56,578 nucleotides of DNA. It comes from Marinibacterium profundimaris (GTDB lineage: Bacteria; Pseudomonadota; Alphaproteobacteria; Rhodobacterales; Rhodobacteraceae). The stretch is from assembly GCF_002210095.1 (NCBI RefSeq), contig NZ_AQQR01000024.1, forward strand, positions 1-56,578. The letters are read 5' to 3'. Below are positions 7,612 through 16,576 of this stretch, piece after piece. The notes below the pieces were generated by a model that saw only the letters and a list, made by a program, of their open reading frames with translations, did no database searches and had not been told where the DNA came from. The position numbers and the translations under genes were made by a program. Position 1 is the first letter of the stretch; each line of letters begins with the position of its first letter.

Positions 7612-9039
7612 TCAGGCGACCACGGCCAGCTTCGCTTCCTGCGGGATCAGCGCGTCGTGCAGCGCCTTGATCGCCGGCTTCAGGTTGTCGCGCTCCAGGA
7701 TGAACTGCACATCCACGTTGCGCGGTCCCTGGCTGGCGCCCACGGCTTCCAGGCCGGCACCCGCGATGGCCTGCAGGCCCCGCGTCAGCACCGAAAGGCC
7801 GTTCAGGTCGCGCCCGATGACCGAGGCCATCGACATGGTCCGCGAGGACACGCGCGCCGAGGGGTAGAGCTTGGCCAGGTCGGTTTCGACCTGCCGCATC
7901 TTGGCAAGCGACGCATCCAGGTAGTGCGTGATCGTGTTGGCGTTCGACACCTTGGACACGATGCGCACGTTGTGCCGCGTCAGCACCTCGAGCACGGCGG
8001 TGTCGTAGCCTTTCACGCCGACCATGTCCTGTTCGAACAGCTCCAGCGCGATGATGTCCAGGCCGGTGACGATCTCGACCGCCGGGTTCTCGGCCGGCTG
8101 GTCGTCGATCAGCGTGCCCGGATCGCCCGGATCGAAGGCGTTGGTCACCCGCAGCGGCACGCCCGAGCGGCGCAGCGTCTTGGCGGCCTTGGGGTGGATC
8201 GCCTCCATCCCCATGTTCGACAGCTGGTCGGCCACGTCGAAGTTCGTGCGGCCCAGCTTGCAGACGGCATCCTCGCCCACCAGCTTGGGGTCGGCCGAGG
8301 ACAGGTGGAATTCCTTGTGAATGATCGCCTCGCCCGCCCCGGTCAGGGCCGCGATCCGCGAAAAGGTCACTTCGGAATAGCCGCGATCGTAATGGCTCAT
8401 CAGGCCTTCGGCGCATTGCGCGTAGCCGGTGACGATGGGCATCTCGACCATCGGGTCGATATCCTCGAAGGCGCCTTCGATCCGCTGGTCCAGGGTCACG
8501 TCGCCCTCGTCCCTCCAGCCCGACAGATCCACGAACCGCGCATCGATCCCGGCCCGCTGCAGCAGCAGAGTGGTCACGAAGGCCGAATGCGTCTCGCCGA
8601 GGCCGGACAGAAGCTCGCGCGTCTGCTGCATGTGCTCGGACAGCCGGAAGTGGCCGTAGGAGCACAGGCGCTGCAGGTCGATCAGGCAGTTGCGCACGCC
8701 CAGAATCCGTTCGGTGACGAATTCGTCGGCCATCCGCAGGTCGCCCTTGTTGCTGAGCACCGCGTGATGGGCCGCCTTCATCGCCTCGGCGACGCGGTCC
8801 AGCTGGTCGTGCCAGCCGTGTTCCGTGTCGTCGTTGGCGAACAGGGCATAGACGCCGGGCTCGCCCGACTTCTTGTGCTCCAGCAGCAGGTTGGTGATGC
8901 CCCCGAAGGCCGAGACCACGAAGATCCGACCGTAGGGGTCATCCTTGTTGAGGAACAGCGTGTCGACAAGCTCGTTCACACGGCTCATCGACGTTCCGCC
9001 GATCTTCTCTACGGTATGCGACTTGGGATCAGGTGACAT
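7612..9039 (-). CDS. ask: Ectoine-cluster aspartate kinase (Ask_Ect)
   Basis: Aspartate kinase phosphorylates L-aspartate in the first step toward aspartate semialdehyde, the precursor of ectoine. The N-terminal amino-acid-kinase motif [23 protein letters not shown], and the C-terminal ACT-type region ([29 protein letters not shown]) are present. The 475-residue length and the position as last gene of the ect operon fit the specialised Ask_Ect isozyme, which in studied Proteobacteria is less feedback-inhibited than LysC. It follows ectC by 11 bases and is closed by a strong terminator. ATG 9039 precedes the conserved core by about ten residues, as in homologues. Confidence 0.93.
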   Translation of the reverse strand: MSPDPKSHTVEKIGGTSMSRVNELVDTLFLNKDDPYGRIFVVSAFGGITNLLLEHKKSGEPGVYALFANDDTEHGWHDQLDRVAEAMKAAHHAVLSNKGDLRMADEFVTERILGVRNCLIDLQRLCSYGHFRLSEHMQQTRELLSGLGETHSAFVTTLLLQRAGIDARFVDLSGWRDEGDVTLDQRIEGAFEDIDPMVEMPIVTGYAQCAEGLMSHYDRGYSEVTFSRIAALTGAGEAIIHKEFHLSSADPKLVGEDAVCKLGRTNFDVADQLSNMGMEAIHPKAAKTLRRSGVPLRVTNAFDPGDPGTLIDDQPAENPAVEIVTGLDIIALELFEQDMVGVKGYDTAVLEVLTRHNVRIVSKVSNANTITHYLDASLAKMRQVETDLAKLYPSARVSSRTMSMASVIGRDLNGLSVLTRGLQAIAGAGLEAVGASQGPRNVDVQFILERDNLKPAIKALHDALIPQEAKLAVVA

Positions 9040-9050
9040 GATTTCCCCCG

Positions 9051-9443
9051 TCAGGCGTCTTCCAGTGCATAGGAGCCGTCGGCGCGGTGAACTTCCTTGC
9101 CAGTGACCGGCGGATTGAAGCAGCAGGCCATGACGAGCTGCTCGTCGGCAATCAGCGTGTGCTTGTCATGCTCGTTCAGCGCATACATCACGCCGGGCTT
9201 GATCTCGTGCGATTCGCCGGTGGCCAGGTCGATGATCCGGCCCTTGCCTTCCATGCAGTAGACGCTTTCGAAGTGGTTCTTGTAGTGGAACGTGTGCTCC
9301 GACCCGGCTTCGAGGAAGGTGATGTGGAAAGAGAACCCCATCCCGTCGTTCGCCAGCAGCATCCGGACCGAGGACCATTGCGCGTCATTCACCACGCGGT
9401 CGCGTTCTTCTTCGATGATCTTGTTGAAATCGCGGACAATCAT
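9051..9443 (-). CDS. ectC: L-ectoine synthase
   Basis: EctC cyclises N-gamma-acetyl-diaminobutyrate to ectoine. The 130-residue protein is a typical cupin-fold EctC, from MIVRDFNKIIEEERDRVV through LANDGMGFSFHITFLEAGSE and KNHFESVYCMEGKGRI to the C-terminal CFNPPVTGKEVHRADGSY. Length and all core segments match the family. Its start overlaps the ectB stop by four bases (ATGA), implying translational coupling. Confidence 0.96.
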   Translation of the reverse strand: MIVRDFNKIIEEERDRVVNDAQWSSVRMLLANDGMGFSFHITFLEAGSEHTFHYKNHFESVYCMEGKGRIIDLATGESHEIKPGVMYALNEHDKHTLIADEQLVMACCFNPPVTGKEVHRADGSYALEDA

Positions 9444-10732
9444 TGTGCGTTCTCCATATTCTTCTGTTCAGCCATCACTTCGCGCGTCACGTCGAGCAGG
9501 ATGTCGAAGCCCTGTTCGAAGGTCGCGGTCGGCGTGGTCAGCGGGGCGAGGACCTTGATGACCTGGTCTTCGCTCCCGGAGGTTTCGATCACCAGCCGGC
9601 GCTTGTAGGCGCGGGCACAGATCTCGGAGGCAAGTTCGCCCGAACCGACATCGACACCCTGCATCAGGCCACGGCCCTTGAGCTTGGCGCCCGGCACTTC
9701 GGCCGCGACTTCGCGCAGGCGGCGGGTCATCAGTTCGGCCTTGCCGGCAAGTTCGGTCTGGAACCGGCCATCGGCCCAGAATTTCTCGATCGCGACGCGG
9801 GCGGTCACGAAGGCATGCGTGTTGCCACGGAACGTGCCGTTGTGCTCGGCCGGGCCGAACACGTCATATTCGGGACGCACCAGAACCATCGCCAGCGGCA
9901 GGCCGAAGCCCGACACGGATTTGGCCATGGTCACGATATCCGGCATCACGCCCATCTCCTCGAACGAGAAGAAGGTGCCCGTGCGGCCGCAGCCCGCCTG
10001 GATGTCGTCGATGATCAGCAGCGCGCCGTGTTTCTTCGCGATGTCGCCGATCTTGCGGACCCACTCGGCCGACGCAGCGTTCAGGCCGCCCTCGCCCTGC
10101 ACGGTTTCCAGCATGATCGCGGCAGGCGCGTCGATCCCGCCCGAGGCATCCGACAGCATCTGGTCCAGCAGCGCGGCCGAATCGACACCTTCGGCGAAGG
10201 CGTCGAAGGGCATGCGGGTCACGCCCTGGGTCGCCATCGCGGCGCCGCCGCGGTGATATCCGTTACCGGTCGCCGCCAGTGCGCCCATGGTCACGCCATG
10301 GAAGCCGTTGGTGAAGGCGATGATGTTGGTCCGGCCGGTAACCTTGCGGGCGATCTTCATCGCCGCCTCGACGGCGTTGGCGCCGGTCGGGCCGGTGAAC
10401 ATCACGCGATGGTCCATGCCGCGCGGGGCAAGGATATGCGTGTCGAAGGCTTCCAGGAAATCGCTCTTGGTCGACGTGTGCAGGTCGAGACCATGGGCGA
10501 TCCCGTCGCTGGTGATGTGATCGACCAGCGCGGCCTTCATGTCCGGGTCATTGTGCCCGTAGTTCAGCGAGGAACACCCGGCCAGGAAATCGATGTAGGT
10601 CTGGCCTTCGTTGTCCTTCAGCTCGGACCCGGAGGCCGAGGCGAAGATCGCGGGCATCCCGCGGCAATAGGAGCGTGCGGCGCTTTCGCGTCGTTCGAAA
10701 ATATCGGTCGTGGCGGTCATGTCCTTGGGCAT
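9440..10732 (-). CDS. ectB: Diaminobutyrate--2-oxoglutarate transaminase
   Basis: EctB converts aspartate semialdehyde to L-2,4-diaminobutyrate with glutamate as amino donor. The 430-residue class III aminotransferase shows MFTGPTGANAVEAAMKIAR, the PLP-binding segment LIIDDIQAGCGRTG, and the Schiff-base lysine in MAKSVSGFG. Start choice: ATG 10732 has AAAGGA eight bases upstream, whereas the ATG four codons later has a ribosome-like site too close to be used. It lies 36 bases after ectA and overlaps ectC by four bases. Confidence 0.96.
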   Translation of the reverse strand: MPKDMTATTDIFERRESAARSYCRGMPAIFASASGSELKDNEGQTYIDFLAGCSSLNYGHNDPDMKAALVDHITSDGIAHGLDLHTSTKSDFLEAFDTHILAPRGMDHRVMFTGPTGANAVEAAMKIARKVTGRTNIIAFTNGFHGVTMGALAATGNGYHRGGAAMATQGVTRMPFDAFAEGVDSAALLDQMLSDASGGIDAPAAIMLETVQGEGGLNAASAEWVRKIGDIAKKHGALLIIDDIQAGCGRTGTFFSFEEMGVMPDIVTMAKSVSGFGLPLAMVLVRPEYDVFGPAEHNGTFRGNTHAFVTARVAIEKFWADGRFQTELAGKAELMTRRLREVAAEVPGAKLKGRGLMQGVDVGSGELASEICARAYKRRLVIETSGSEDQVIKVLAPLTTPTATFEQGFDILLDVTREVMAEQKNMENAQ

Positions 10733-10768
10733 GAGACGTCCTTTCGTATCCGTAGATGTCAGTTGGGG

Positions 10769-11320
10769 TCAGGCGACTCGAGCAAGAGGGGCCGGTTGCG
10801 GCAGGTCGATGGTGACCATGTGCTCGGTCGCGTGCCGACCGTCGAAATGCGCGTGACGTTCGAAGTGGGGTTCGTCGTCCAGCTCGCCACCGATCTGCTT
10901 GGCAAAGCTGCGGAACAGCGCCCACGACGCTTCGTTGTCGCGCGTGATCGTCGTTTTCATGTTCTTCGCCCCGTCGCAGGCGTCGCGATTCACGAGCTCG
11001 AGCAACATCTTCTTGCCCAGGCCCAGGCCGCGCGCGGCCGGGCTGACCGCGACCTGCCAGACGAAGAGTTCGTCCTTTTCGGGGATCATGTGGCCCGAGA
11101 TCCAGCCGACGATCATGCCGTCCAGCTCGGCCACGACGCAGGTGTCACGGAAGTGATCCGCCTGCACGAGGTTGCAATACATGGAGTTCTCATCGAGCGG
11201 CTTGCACTTGCGCACCAGCTCCCAGATGCCCGAACCGTCCGTGGCGTCGGGCTTTCTCAAACGAAGGGCCGGAGCCGCTTTCGTCTCGGGGCTCGGCGTT
11301 TTCTCGATGTCTTTCGGCAT
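10769..11320 (-). CDS. ectA: L-2,4-diaminobutyrate N-acetyltransferase
   Basis: EctA acetylates diaminobutyrate with acetyl-CoA. This 183-residue GNAT protein has the family's RKCKPLDENSMYCNLV, WISGHMIPEKDELFVWQVAVSP, and the acetyl-CoA loop ARGLGLGKKML. It is first in the operon. A GAGGA ribosome site lies about 12 bases before ATG 11320, and a perfect palindrome lies just upstream of it. No ectD hydroxylase gene or ectoine transporter gene is nearby, so the product is expected to be ectoine rather than 5-hydroxyectoine unless ectD lies elsewhere. Confidence 0.96.
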   Translation of the reverse strand: MPKDIEKTPSPETKAAPALRLRKPDATDGSGIWELVRKCKPLDENSMYCNLVQADHFRDTCVVAELDGMIVGWISGHMIPEKDELFVWQVAVSPAARGLGLGKKMLLELVNRDACDGAKNMKTTITRDNEASWALFRSFAKQIGGELDDEPHFERHAHFDGRHATEHMVTIDLPQPAPLARVA

Positions 11321-11340
11321 GTGTCCAGCTTCCTCGAAAA

Positions 11341-11361
11341 CTACTTAGAGTGTCTAAGTAG
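11341..11361. promoter_or_regulatory. Palindromic operator, probable EctR site
   Basis: CTACTTAGA, three bases (GTG), TCTAAGTAG form a perfect 9-3-9 inverted repeat ending 20 bases before the ectA start. MarR-family proteins bind palindromes of this size, and the divergent gene at 11569 encodes a MarR protein. The site lies in the ectA leader or over its -10, so binding should repress the operon. Confidence 0.75.
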
Positions 11362-11568
11362 GTCATCGGAACTGAAACTTCAACATTCAAAGTAATTTTC
11401 TTCCCCGATGCGCTGTTTCGGCGCATTTCCGCGCCCCGAGGGCGCTCCAGGCGACGGAATGCTTAGCCAGCCAAGCGAAACGGGGAAGGTAGCGCTTGAT
11501 CTAATAAAGTAAACAGCAATATCGCTTCGTCTATTGAAGCTTTTGCCGGGGATGTGCATATGTAGTGC

Positions 11569-12081
11569 ATGCAAGTAAGCCGACCCGACCGCCTGGATGA
11601 GAGCCTCATCGCGCTGCGAAGGATCCTGCGCGCGACAGAATTGTTCGAGCGGGACCTTGCCACTTCGGCGGGTCTCACGCCCGCACAGCTGCGCGTTCTG
11701 CAGATCGTGGACGAACGCGAAAGCGTCACGCCCAAGGGGCTGGCGCGGCAGATGGGCGTAAGCCAGGCCACCGTGACCTCGCTGGTCGACAAGCTGGTAG
11801 CGCGCGGCCTCGTGGAACGGCAGCCCTCCAGCATCGACCGCCGGCAGACCAACGTGGTGATCACCGCCTCGGGGCAGGCGCGGCTGAAGGTGGCGCCGGA
11901 TGCATTGCAGCAGCGCTATGTCCGCGCCTTCGAGGATCTCGCCGACTGGGAGCAGGCGCAGCTTGTCTCCTCGCTTGAACGGGTCGCCGCGATTCTCGAC
12001 GCCGAAACGATCGACGCTTCGCCGGTTCTGACCACGGGAGAGATCCGGCCCGGCGGGCGCCTGCCCGAATCCCATAACTGA
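11569..12081 (+). CDS. ectR: MarR-family regulator of the ectoine operon (EctR-like)
   Basis: This 170-residue MarR-type winged-helix protein has its DNA-binding core at about residues 35-100 (LTPAQLRVLQIVDE, VTPKGLARQMGVSQATVTSLVDKLVARGLVERQPS, wing DRRQTNVVIT). Divergent placement from ectA matches EctR/EctR1, which represses ectABC-ask at low salinity in methylotrophs. The N-terminus LDESLIALRRILRATELFERDL also resembles EctR proteins. ATG 11569 has only a distant GGGGA; no better start exists. The osmotic stimulus is inferred from family and context. Confidence 0.88.
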   Translation: MQVSRPDRLDESLIALRRILRATELFERDLATSAGLTPAQLRVLQIVDERESVTPKGLARQMGVSQATVTSLVDKLVARGLVERQPSSIDRRQTNVVITASGQARLKVAPDALQQRYVRAFEDLADWEQAQLVSSLERVAAILDAETIDASPVLTTGEIRPGGRLPESHN

Positions 12082-12190
12082 GGCCCGCGCCGGACCTTTT
12101 GCCATCGGCCGCCTGACGCTGCGCGATCGCCAGCAGCATGCCCAGGTGATCGCGGTTCAACTGCGGCTTCCGCTGACCAGGTGACGGGGC

Positions 12191-13375
12191 TTACGCTTTG
12201 GCGCGCAGCTCCGCCTCCGGGGCGGCGCCGGTCGCGAAACGCGCCTTCAGCAGGCATTCCTCGTATTCCGACCGAACGTCGGAATCGTACACGACACCCC
12301 CACCGACATTGAAGATCGCCGCGCCGCCGTCATGCAGGGTAAGCGTGCGGATCGCGACGTTGAAACACATCCGGCCAGAGGGCGCGACAAAGCCGATCGC
12401 CCCGCAGTAGATGTCGCGCGGCTGGTCTTCCAGTGCGCGCAGGATCTTCATCGCCTGGATCTTCGGCGCGCCGGTGATCGAACCGCAGGGAAACAGCGCC
12501 GCAAAGATGTCGGAGACCGTCGCGCCGGGGCTCAGGCGGGCGCGGACCCTGCTGACCAGCTGGTGCACCGTGGGATAGCTCTCGATCCGGAAAAGCTCGG
12601 GCACATGGAGCGTGCCCAACTCGCAGAGCCGCGAGATGTCGTTGCGCAGAAGATCGACGATCATCAGGTTCTCGGCGCGGTTCTTGATATCCTGCCGAAG
12701 CGTCTCGGCCAGGGTGGCGTCTTCTTCGGGCGTTGCGCCGCGCCGGATGGTGCCCTTCATCGGGTGGGTTTCGATCCAGCGGTCCGCGTCGACCTCGAAG
12801 AACAGCTCGGGCGACCGTGACAGGATCACCGGGCCGCCCAGGTCCACAAGCGCGGCATAGCGCACCGGCTGCCGGTCGGTCATCCGGTCAAAAAGCGCCT
12901 CCGGCGCCCCGCTCCACCGCGCGTGGACCGGAAATGTCAGGTTCGCCTGATAGCAATTGCCGGCGCGCAGGTTCGCGTGCACCTGCTCGAAACGCGGCGC
13001 GTAGTCGTCGAAGGACCATGCGGGCCGGATGTCCGTCAGGCTGCCCGCAGCACTGTCCGCGCGCGCCCCGGCCGGCCCCGTCTCAGGCGCCTCGAACACC
13101 CCGAACAGGACCAGCGGCAACCGCCGCCCGTCGGGCATGTGATCGCGCAGCTTCGGCTCCAGCGCATAGCCGGCCTCGTAGCTGACATAGCCGGCGCACC
13201 ATTTCCCGGCCGCCTGCGCACGTTCGATCCGCGCCAGGGCCGCCGGCACCTCGTCGGCATGGTCGGCGCGGATCACCTCATCGGGGGCGGCAAAGCGCAT
13301 CTCGGTGCCCGCGAGATCGTCGCGCAGCAGGATGCCGGCGGCTCCCGGCAGGACACCGGTGTCGGGATCAGTCAT
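12191..13375 (-). CDS. pabB: Aminodeoxychorismate synthase component I
   Basis: PabB aminates chorismate to 4-amino-4-deoxychorismate for folate synthesis. The 394-residue chorismate-binding protein shows the PabB-specific lysine in HPMKGTIRRG (TrpE has Ala there), IVDLLRNDISRLC, FPCGSITGAPKIQAMKI and the final GGGVVYDSDVRSEYEECLLKA. The N-terminal tryptophan-binding pocket region is short, as in PabB. No pabA or pabC gene is adjacent. Its start overlaps the end of the Dabb gene by eight bases, so both are probably in one minus-strand transcript. Confidence 0.93.
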   Translation of the reverse strand: MTDPDTGVLPGAAGILLRDDLAGTEMRFAAPDEVIRADHADEVPAALARIERAQAAGKWCAGYVSYEAGYALEPKLRDHMPDGRRLPLVLFGVFEAPETGPAGARADSAAGSLTDIRPAWSFDDYAPRFEQVHANLRAGNCYQANLTFPVHARWSGAPEALFDRMTDRQPVRYAALVDLGGPVILSRSPELFFEVDADRWIETHPMKGTIRRGATPEEDATLAETLRQDIKNRAENLMIVDLLRNDISRLCELGTLHVPELFRIESYPTVHQLVSRVRARLSPGATVSDIFAALFPCGSITGAPKIQAMKILRALEDQPRDIYCGAIGFVAPSGRMCFNVAIRTLTLHDGGAAIFNVGGGVVYDSDVRSEYEECLLKARFATGAAPEAELRAKA

Positions 13376-13679
13376 CAGGGCTGGTAAGGGCCTGTGTCTG
13401 ATCGTAATCCACCGCGAACCGCAGCTCTCGCAGGGGTTTCACCTGGCGGATCGACTCGGCGTAGATCTCGTGCGCCTTGTAGGCTGCAAGCGCCGCATCG
13501 TCGGCGAATTCGCCGTAGACCACCACATCGACTTCCTTGCTGTTCGGGTCCGTCTTCCGGTTCACCGCGATCTCAAGGTGCTGCGCATGCGGGATGCCGG
13601 TCAGCTTCTGAAGGCCCCTGCGGATGGCCTCGATATTGCCGTCGGTCCCGGCGGTGAAGAAGACGATGTGACGGATCAT
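13368..13679 (-). CDS. Dabb (stress-responsive alpha/beta barrel) domain protein
   Basis: This 103-residue protein starts MIRHIVFFTAG and contains HLEIAVNRKTDPNSKEVDVVV, YGEFADDAALAAYKAHEIY: the Dabb dimeric alpha/beta-barrel domain (PF07876). Function in bacteria is mostly unknown. ATG 13679 begins the domain; the open frame continues upstream to 13820 without a convincing ribosome site. It overlaps pabB by eight bases. Confidence 0.85.
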   Translation of the reverse strand: MIRHIVFFTAGTDGNIEAIRRGLQKLTGIPHAQHLEIAVNRKTDPNSKEVDVVVYGEFADDAALAAYKAHEIYAESIRQVKPLRELRFAVDYDQTQALTSPDD

Positions 13680-13928
13680 GGCAGTCGGGGTCTCGTTCTG
13701 AAAATCTGCGGATCCTTCAAGCATTTGGCCGGATCCTTCCGCAGCAGAGTGTAAGCGCCGCGCCGCTGGCTTCAACCGGATAATCCCGGCCCCCGGCAAT
13801 CCGTCGCGCAGCATTTTCAAGGCGGATGGGGCCGCCGCCCCGCCGGATCTGCCCGCATATGCACGGGCCGTGACGCTGATCCGCCGCGCGGCGCAGGACC
13901 GGGGCAGGTGTCCGGCGGGGGTCGCGGT

Positions 13929-14624
13929 TCAGCCCGCGTTGCCCCGGTACAGCTGCACGACGTGAATGCGCGCGTCTTCCAGGTGTTCGCGCAACTCCGT
14001 GCGCAGCCGCTCGGCATCGCGGGCCGCGAGCGCCTCGATCAGCGGATCATGCGCGCGGGCAAGTTCGCGCGGATCGTCATAGACACGGCCCAGCAGCGCG
14101 ATACCGGCCCTCAGCTGCGTGGCGATCTGGTCGAACAGCCGGACGATCCGCATGTTGCCGCCCAATTCGCAGAGCATCCGGTGAAACGCATAATCCTGTT
14201 CCACCTGTTCGCCCAGCTGGCCTTCGTGGGCGAGCCGTTTCATCAGCGCGACCTGTCCGGACAGCTGGTCCAGATCGGCTTCGGTCATGCGCTCGACCGC
14301 GGCGCCGGCGGCATGCAGCTCCAGGCATTCGCGCAGGTCGTAGATCTCGTCGAGCTCGTCCGCCTCGTAGGCATGGACAAAGAACCCCCGGCGCGGATGC
14401 GTGACGATCAGGCCCTGGCTTTCAAGGAGCCGCAACGCCTCGCGCACCGGCGCGCGCGAGGTGCCCAGTTCGCGCGCCAGCCGCGCCTCGCCGACCTTCT
14501 CGCCCGGGCGCAGCCGTCCATCGCCGATGGCCATCAACACCTGGTTCGCGATCCGGTTGGCTAGATCGGTGTTCTCCAGCTCGGTGAACAGGGGTCCGCC
14601 GGTCGATCCTTCGTCGTTCATCAT
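13929..14624 (-). CDS. GntR-family regulator, FCD (FadR) type
   Basis: An N-terminal GntR winged helix (IANQVLMAIGDGRLRPGEKVGEAR region, then LARELGTSRAPVREALRLLESQGLI, and the wing THPRRGFFVHAY) is followed by an FCD effector domain (IYDLRECLELHAA, the metal-site-like DYAFHRMLCELGGN, and the C-terminal AHDPLIEALAARD). The start at 14624 is chosen over a 39-codon longer frame, because upstream residues are basic and unlike the family and a GGGGGAC site precedes 14624. It diverges from the aldolase-to-Dpp operon and is its likely repressor. The effector is probably a carboxylic acid from that pathway; this is inference. Confidence 0.9.
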   Translation of the reverse strand: MMNDEGSTGGPLFTELENTDLANRIANQVLMAIGDGRLRPGEKVGEARLARELGTSRAPVREALRLLESQGLIVTHPRRGFFVHAYEADELDEIYDLRECLELHAAGAAVERMTEADLDQLSGQVALMKRLAHEGQLGEQVEQDYAFHRMLCELGGNMRIVRLFDQIATQLRAGIALLGRVYDDPRELARAHDPLIEALAARDAERLRTELREHLEDARIHVVQLYRGNAG

Positions 14625-14742
14625 GCGCGGGTCGTCCCCCGTTGATCTTTTGCCTGGCCGCCGGACCGGACGCCGGGCAACAGCCGAATTTTTCATCACC
14701 AGCTTGTCACGAGTATAAATCTGCCGATAGTCTAGTTGCAAG

Positions 14743-14754
14743 ATTGTCGACAGT
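14743..14754. promoter_or_regulatory. Candidate GntR operator
   Basis: ATTGTCGACAGT contains the perfect 8-base palindrome TGTCGACA and resembles the ATTGT-NN-ACAAT shape used by several FCD-type GntR proteins. It lies in the divergent region between the GntR gene (starts 14624) and the class II aldolase gene (starts 14830). Confidence 0.45.
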
Positions 14755-14829
14755 TTTTGGATTCTGCGTCATGTCTTGCCACAACAATCAGCGATCGTGC
14801 CCCTGCCCGCCCCGCGAACGGAGACCCGA

Positions 14830-15600
14830 ATGACCCTGCAAGACCCCATCCGCACCAGCCTGGCCCCCGAACGGGTGGAACTGGCCGCCGCCTACCGGCT
14901 GATCGCGGAGTTCGGGATGGATGACAGCATCTTCACCCATATCTCGGCCAAGGCCCCCGCCGACGAGGGCGAACATGCCTTCCTCATCAATCCCTACGGG
15001 CTGCGGTTCGACGAGGTGACCGCCGGGGCGCTGGTGACCATCAACCTGGACGGCGAAATCCTGAAGGATCCCCATGGCGCGGGGATCAACAAGGCCGGCT
15101 TCACGATCCATTCGGCGGTCCATGCCGCCCGGCCCGACGTGGCCTGCGTGCTGCACACCCACACGGTGGCCGGTGTCGCCGTGGCCTCGATGAAGGAGGG
15201 GCTGCTGCCGCTCAACCAGTGGTCGGCGCCGTTCTTCAACCGCATCGCCTACCACGATTACGAGGGCATCGCGCTGAACCACGAGGAACGCGCCCGCATC
15301 GTGGCCGACCTCGGCGACCGCAACGCGATGATCCTGCGCAACCACGGTCTGCTGACCTGCGGCCGCTCGGTGGGCGAGGCGTTCCGCACGATGATGGACC
15401 TCGACCGCGCCTGCCAGGCGCAGGTGGCGATCATGGGCTCGGGGCTGACGCCCAACGTGCTGAGCGACGAGCTGGCGGAATACGTGGCCAGCCAGGAAGA
15501 AAGCTGGGCCGAACAGCACGATGCGAAGGGCAAGCCCGACGTGGAATGGGCCGCCTACCTGCGGCTGTGCAAGGCGCGCCACCCGGAGTTCGACCAATGA
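14830..15600 (+). CDS. Class II aldolase/adducin family protein
   Basis: This 256-residue protein has the zinc-site motifs of class II aldolases and epimerases: ISAK near residue 39, the VLHTHTVAG pair of histidines near residue 110, and LRNHGLLTCG with the third histidine near residue 175. Such enzymes cleave or decarboxylate hydroxy-acid or sugar-phosphate substrates; which one is not readable. It starts at ATG 14830 with GGAGA upstream and overlaps the next gene by four bases. As first gene of the operon it probably acts on the imported or hydrolysed compound. Confidence 0.85.
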   Translation: MTLQDPIRTSLAPERVELAAAYRLIAEFGMDDSIFTHISAKAPADEGEHAFLINPYGLRFDEVTAGALVTINLDGEILKDPHGAGINKAGFTIHSAVHAARPDVACVLHTHTVAGVAVASMKEGLLPLNQWSAPFFNRIAYHDYEGIALNHEERARIVADLGDRNAMILRNHGLLTCGRSVGEAFRTMMDLDRACQAQVAIMGSGLTPNVLSDELAEYVASQEESWAEQHDAKGKPDVEWAAYLRLCKARHPEFDQ

Positions 15601-16553
15601 AGGATGCCACGCTCGCCCAGCCGATCCTGACCGTCGCGCTGTCGGAAACATTCGACCTCGTGGCCAACATGGCCGAAGCCTCCGACCCGCGCGTGACCCT
15701 GGTGCGCCCGGACGAGGTCGAGGATCCGGGCGCCGTCACCTGCGCGTTGGCGTGGCGCCCGGCGGACGATGCATTCGATGCGTTTCCGAACATAAAGATG
15801 GTGGCGTCGATCGCTGCCGGCGTGGATTCGATCATGAATTGCCCCTCGCTGCCCTCCGGCGCCGTCGTGACCCGGGTTCGGGACGAGGAACAGGCCCGCA
15901 TGATGGCCGGCTTCGCGGTCTGGCATGTGGTTCACCACCACCGCAGGATGGGCGAGTATCTCGACAACCAGGCGACCGGAAGCTGGAGCCGCAAGTTCCG
16001 GGCGGACATGTCCTCTCAGGTGCCGATCGGATTGCTGGGCTTCGGCCTGATGGGCCAGCACGTGGCCAAAGCGCTTGTGGCGTTGGGCTATCCCGTGCTG
16101 GCGGCCAGCCGCTCGGGCGGCGCCTCGATGGACGGGGTCGAGATCGTCTCGGGCCCCGACGCTGTCAGCCGCGTGGCCGGCCGCGCCCGGATGCTGATCA
16201 ACCTGCTGCCGCTGACCGAGCAGACCCAGGATGTGCTGAACGCCGAGCTCTTCGCCACCATGCCCGAGGGCGCCGTGCTGATCCAGCTCGGCCGGGGCGA
16301 ACACATGGTCGAGGACGATCTGCTGGCCGCGCTCGACAGCGGGCACCTGGCCGCCGCCTCGCTGGATGTCTTCCGGCAGGAGCCGCTGCCGCGCGATCAT
16401 GTCTTCTGGAGCCACCCCAGGGTGGTCGTCACGCCGCACAAGGCCTCGGACACGACGCGCCACGAGGTGCTGCGCCAGCTGGCCGACAATTACACCGCCC
16501 TCGTGAGCGGGCAGACCCCTCCGGGCGCGGTCGACCGCGACGCCGGATACTGA
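15597..16553 (+). CDS. D-isomer-specific 2-hydroxyacid dehydrogenase (GhrA-like)
   Basis: This 318-residue protein is of the glyoxylate/hydroxypyruvate reductase A type. It has the NAD(P) loop GLLGFGLMGQHVA near residue 142, an active-site Arg in LIQLGRGEHMVEDD, and catalytic His in VTPHKASDTTRHEV. The N-terminal substrate domain is weakly conserved (ALAWRPADDAFDAFPNIKMVASIAAGVDS). It probably reduces a 2-oxo acid released by the upstream aldolase. It starts within the aldolase stop (ATGA). Confidence 0.88.
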   Translation: MKDATLAQPILTVALSETFDLVANMAEASDPRVTLVRPDEVEDPGAVTCALAWRPADDAFDAFPNIKMVASIAAGVDSIMNCPSLPSGAVVTRVRDEEQARMMAGFAVWHVVHHHRRMGEYLDNQATGSWSRKFRADMSSQVPIGLLGFGLMGQHVAKALVALGYPVLAASRSGGASMDGVEIVSGPDAVSRVAGRARMLINLLPLTEQTQDVLNAELFATMPEGAVLIQLGRGEHMVEDDLLAALDSGHLAAASLDVFRQEPLPRDHVFWSHPRVVVTPHKASDTTRHEVLRQLADNYTALVSGQTPPGAVDRDAGY

Positions 16554-16576
16554 ATCAAGCAATGGAAAGTACGCCG

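Noticed and set aside
7462-9036. Plus-strand 524-residue frame opposite aspartate kinase
   Set aside because: Mirror frame of ask with repetitive His/Gln/Arg composition; the minus-strand product matches a known family over its full length.
12082-12190. Extra small gene tail between ectR and pabB
   Set aside because: A short open stretch exists on the plus strand, but it has no start, ribosome site or recognisable pattern.
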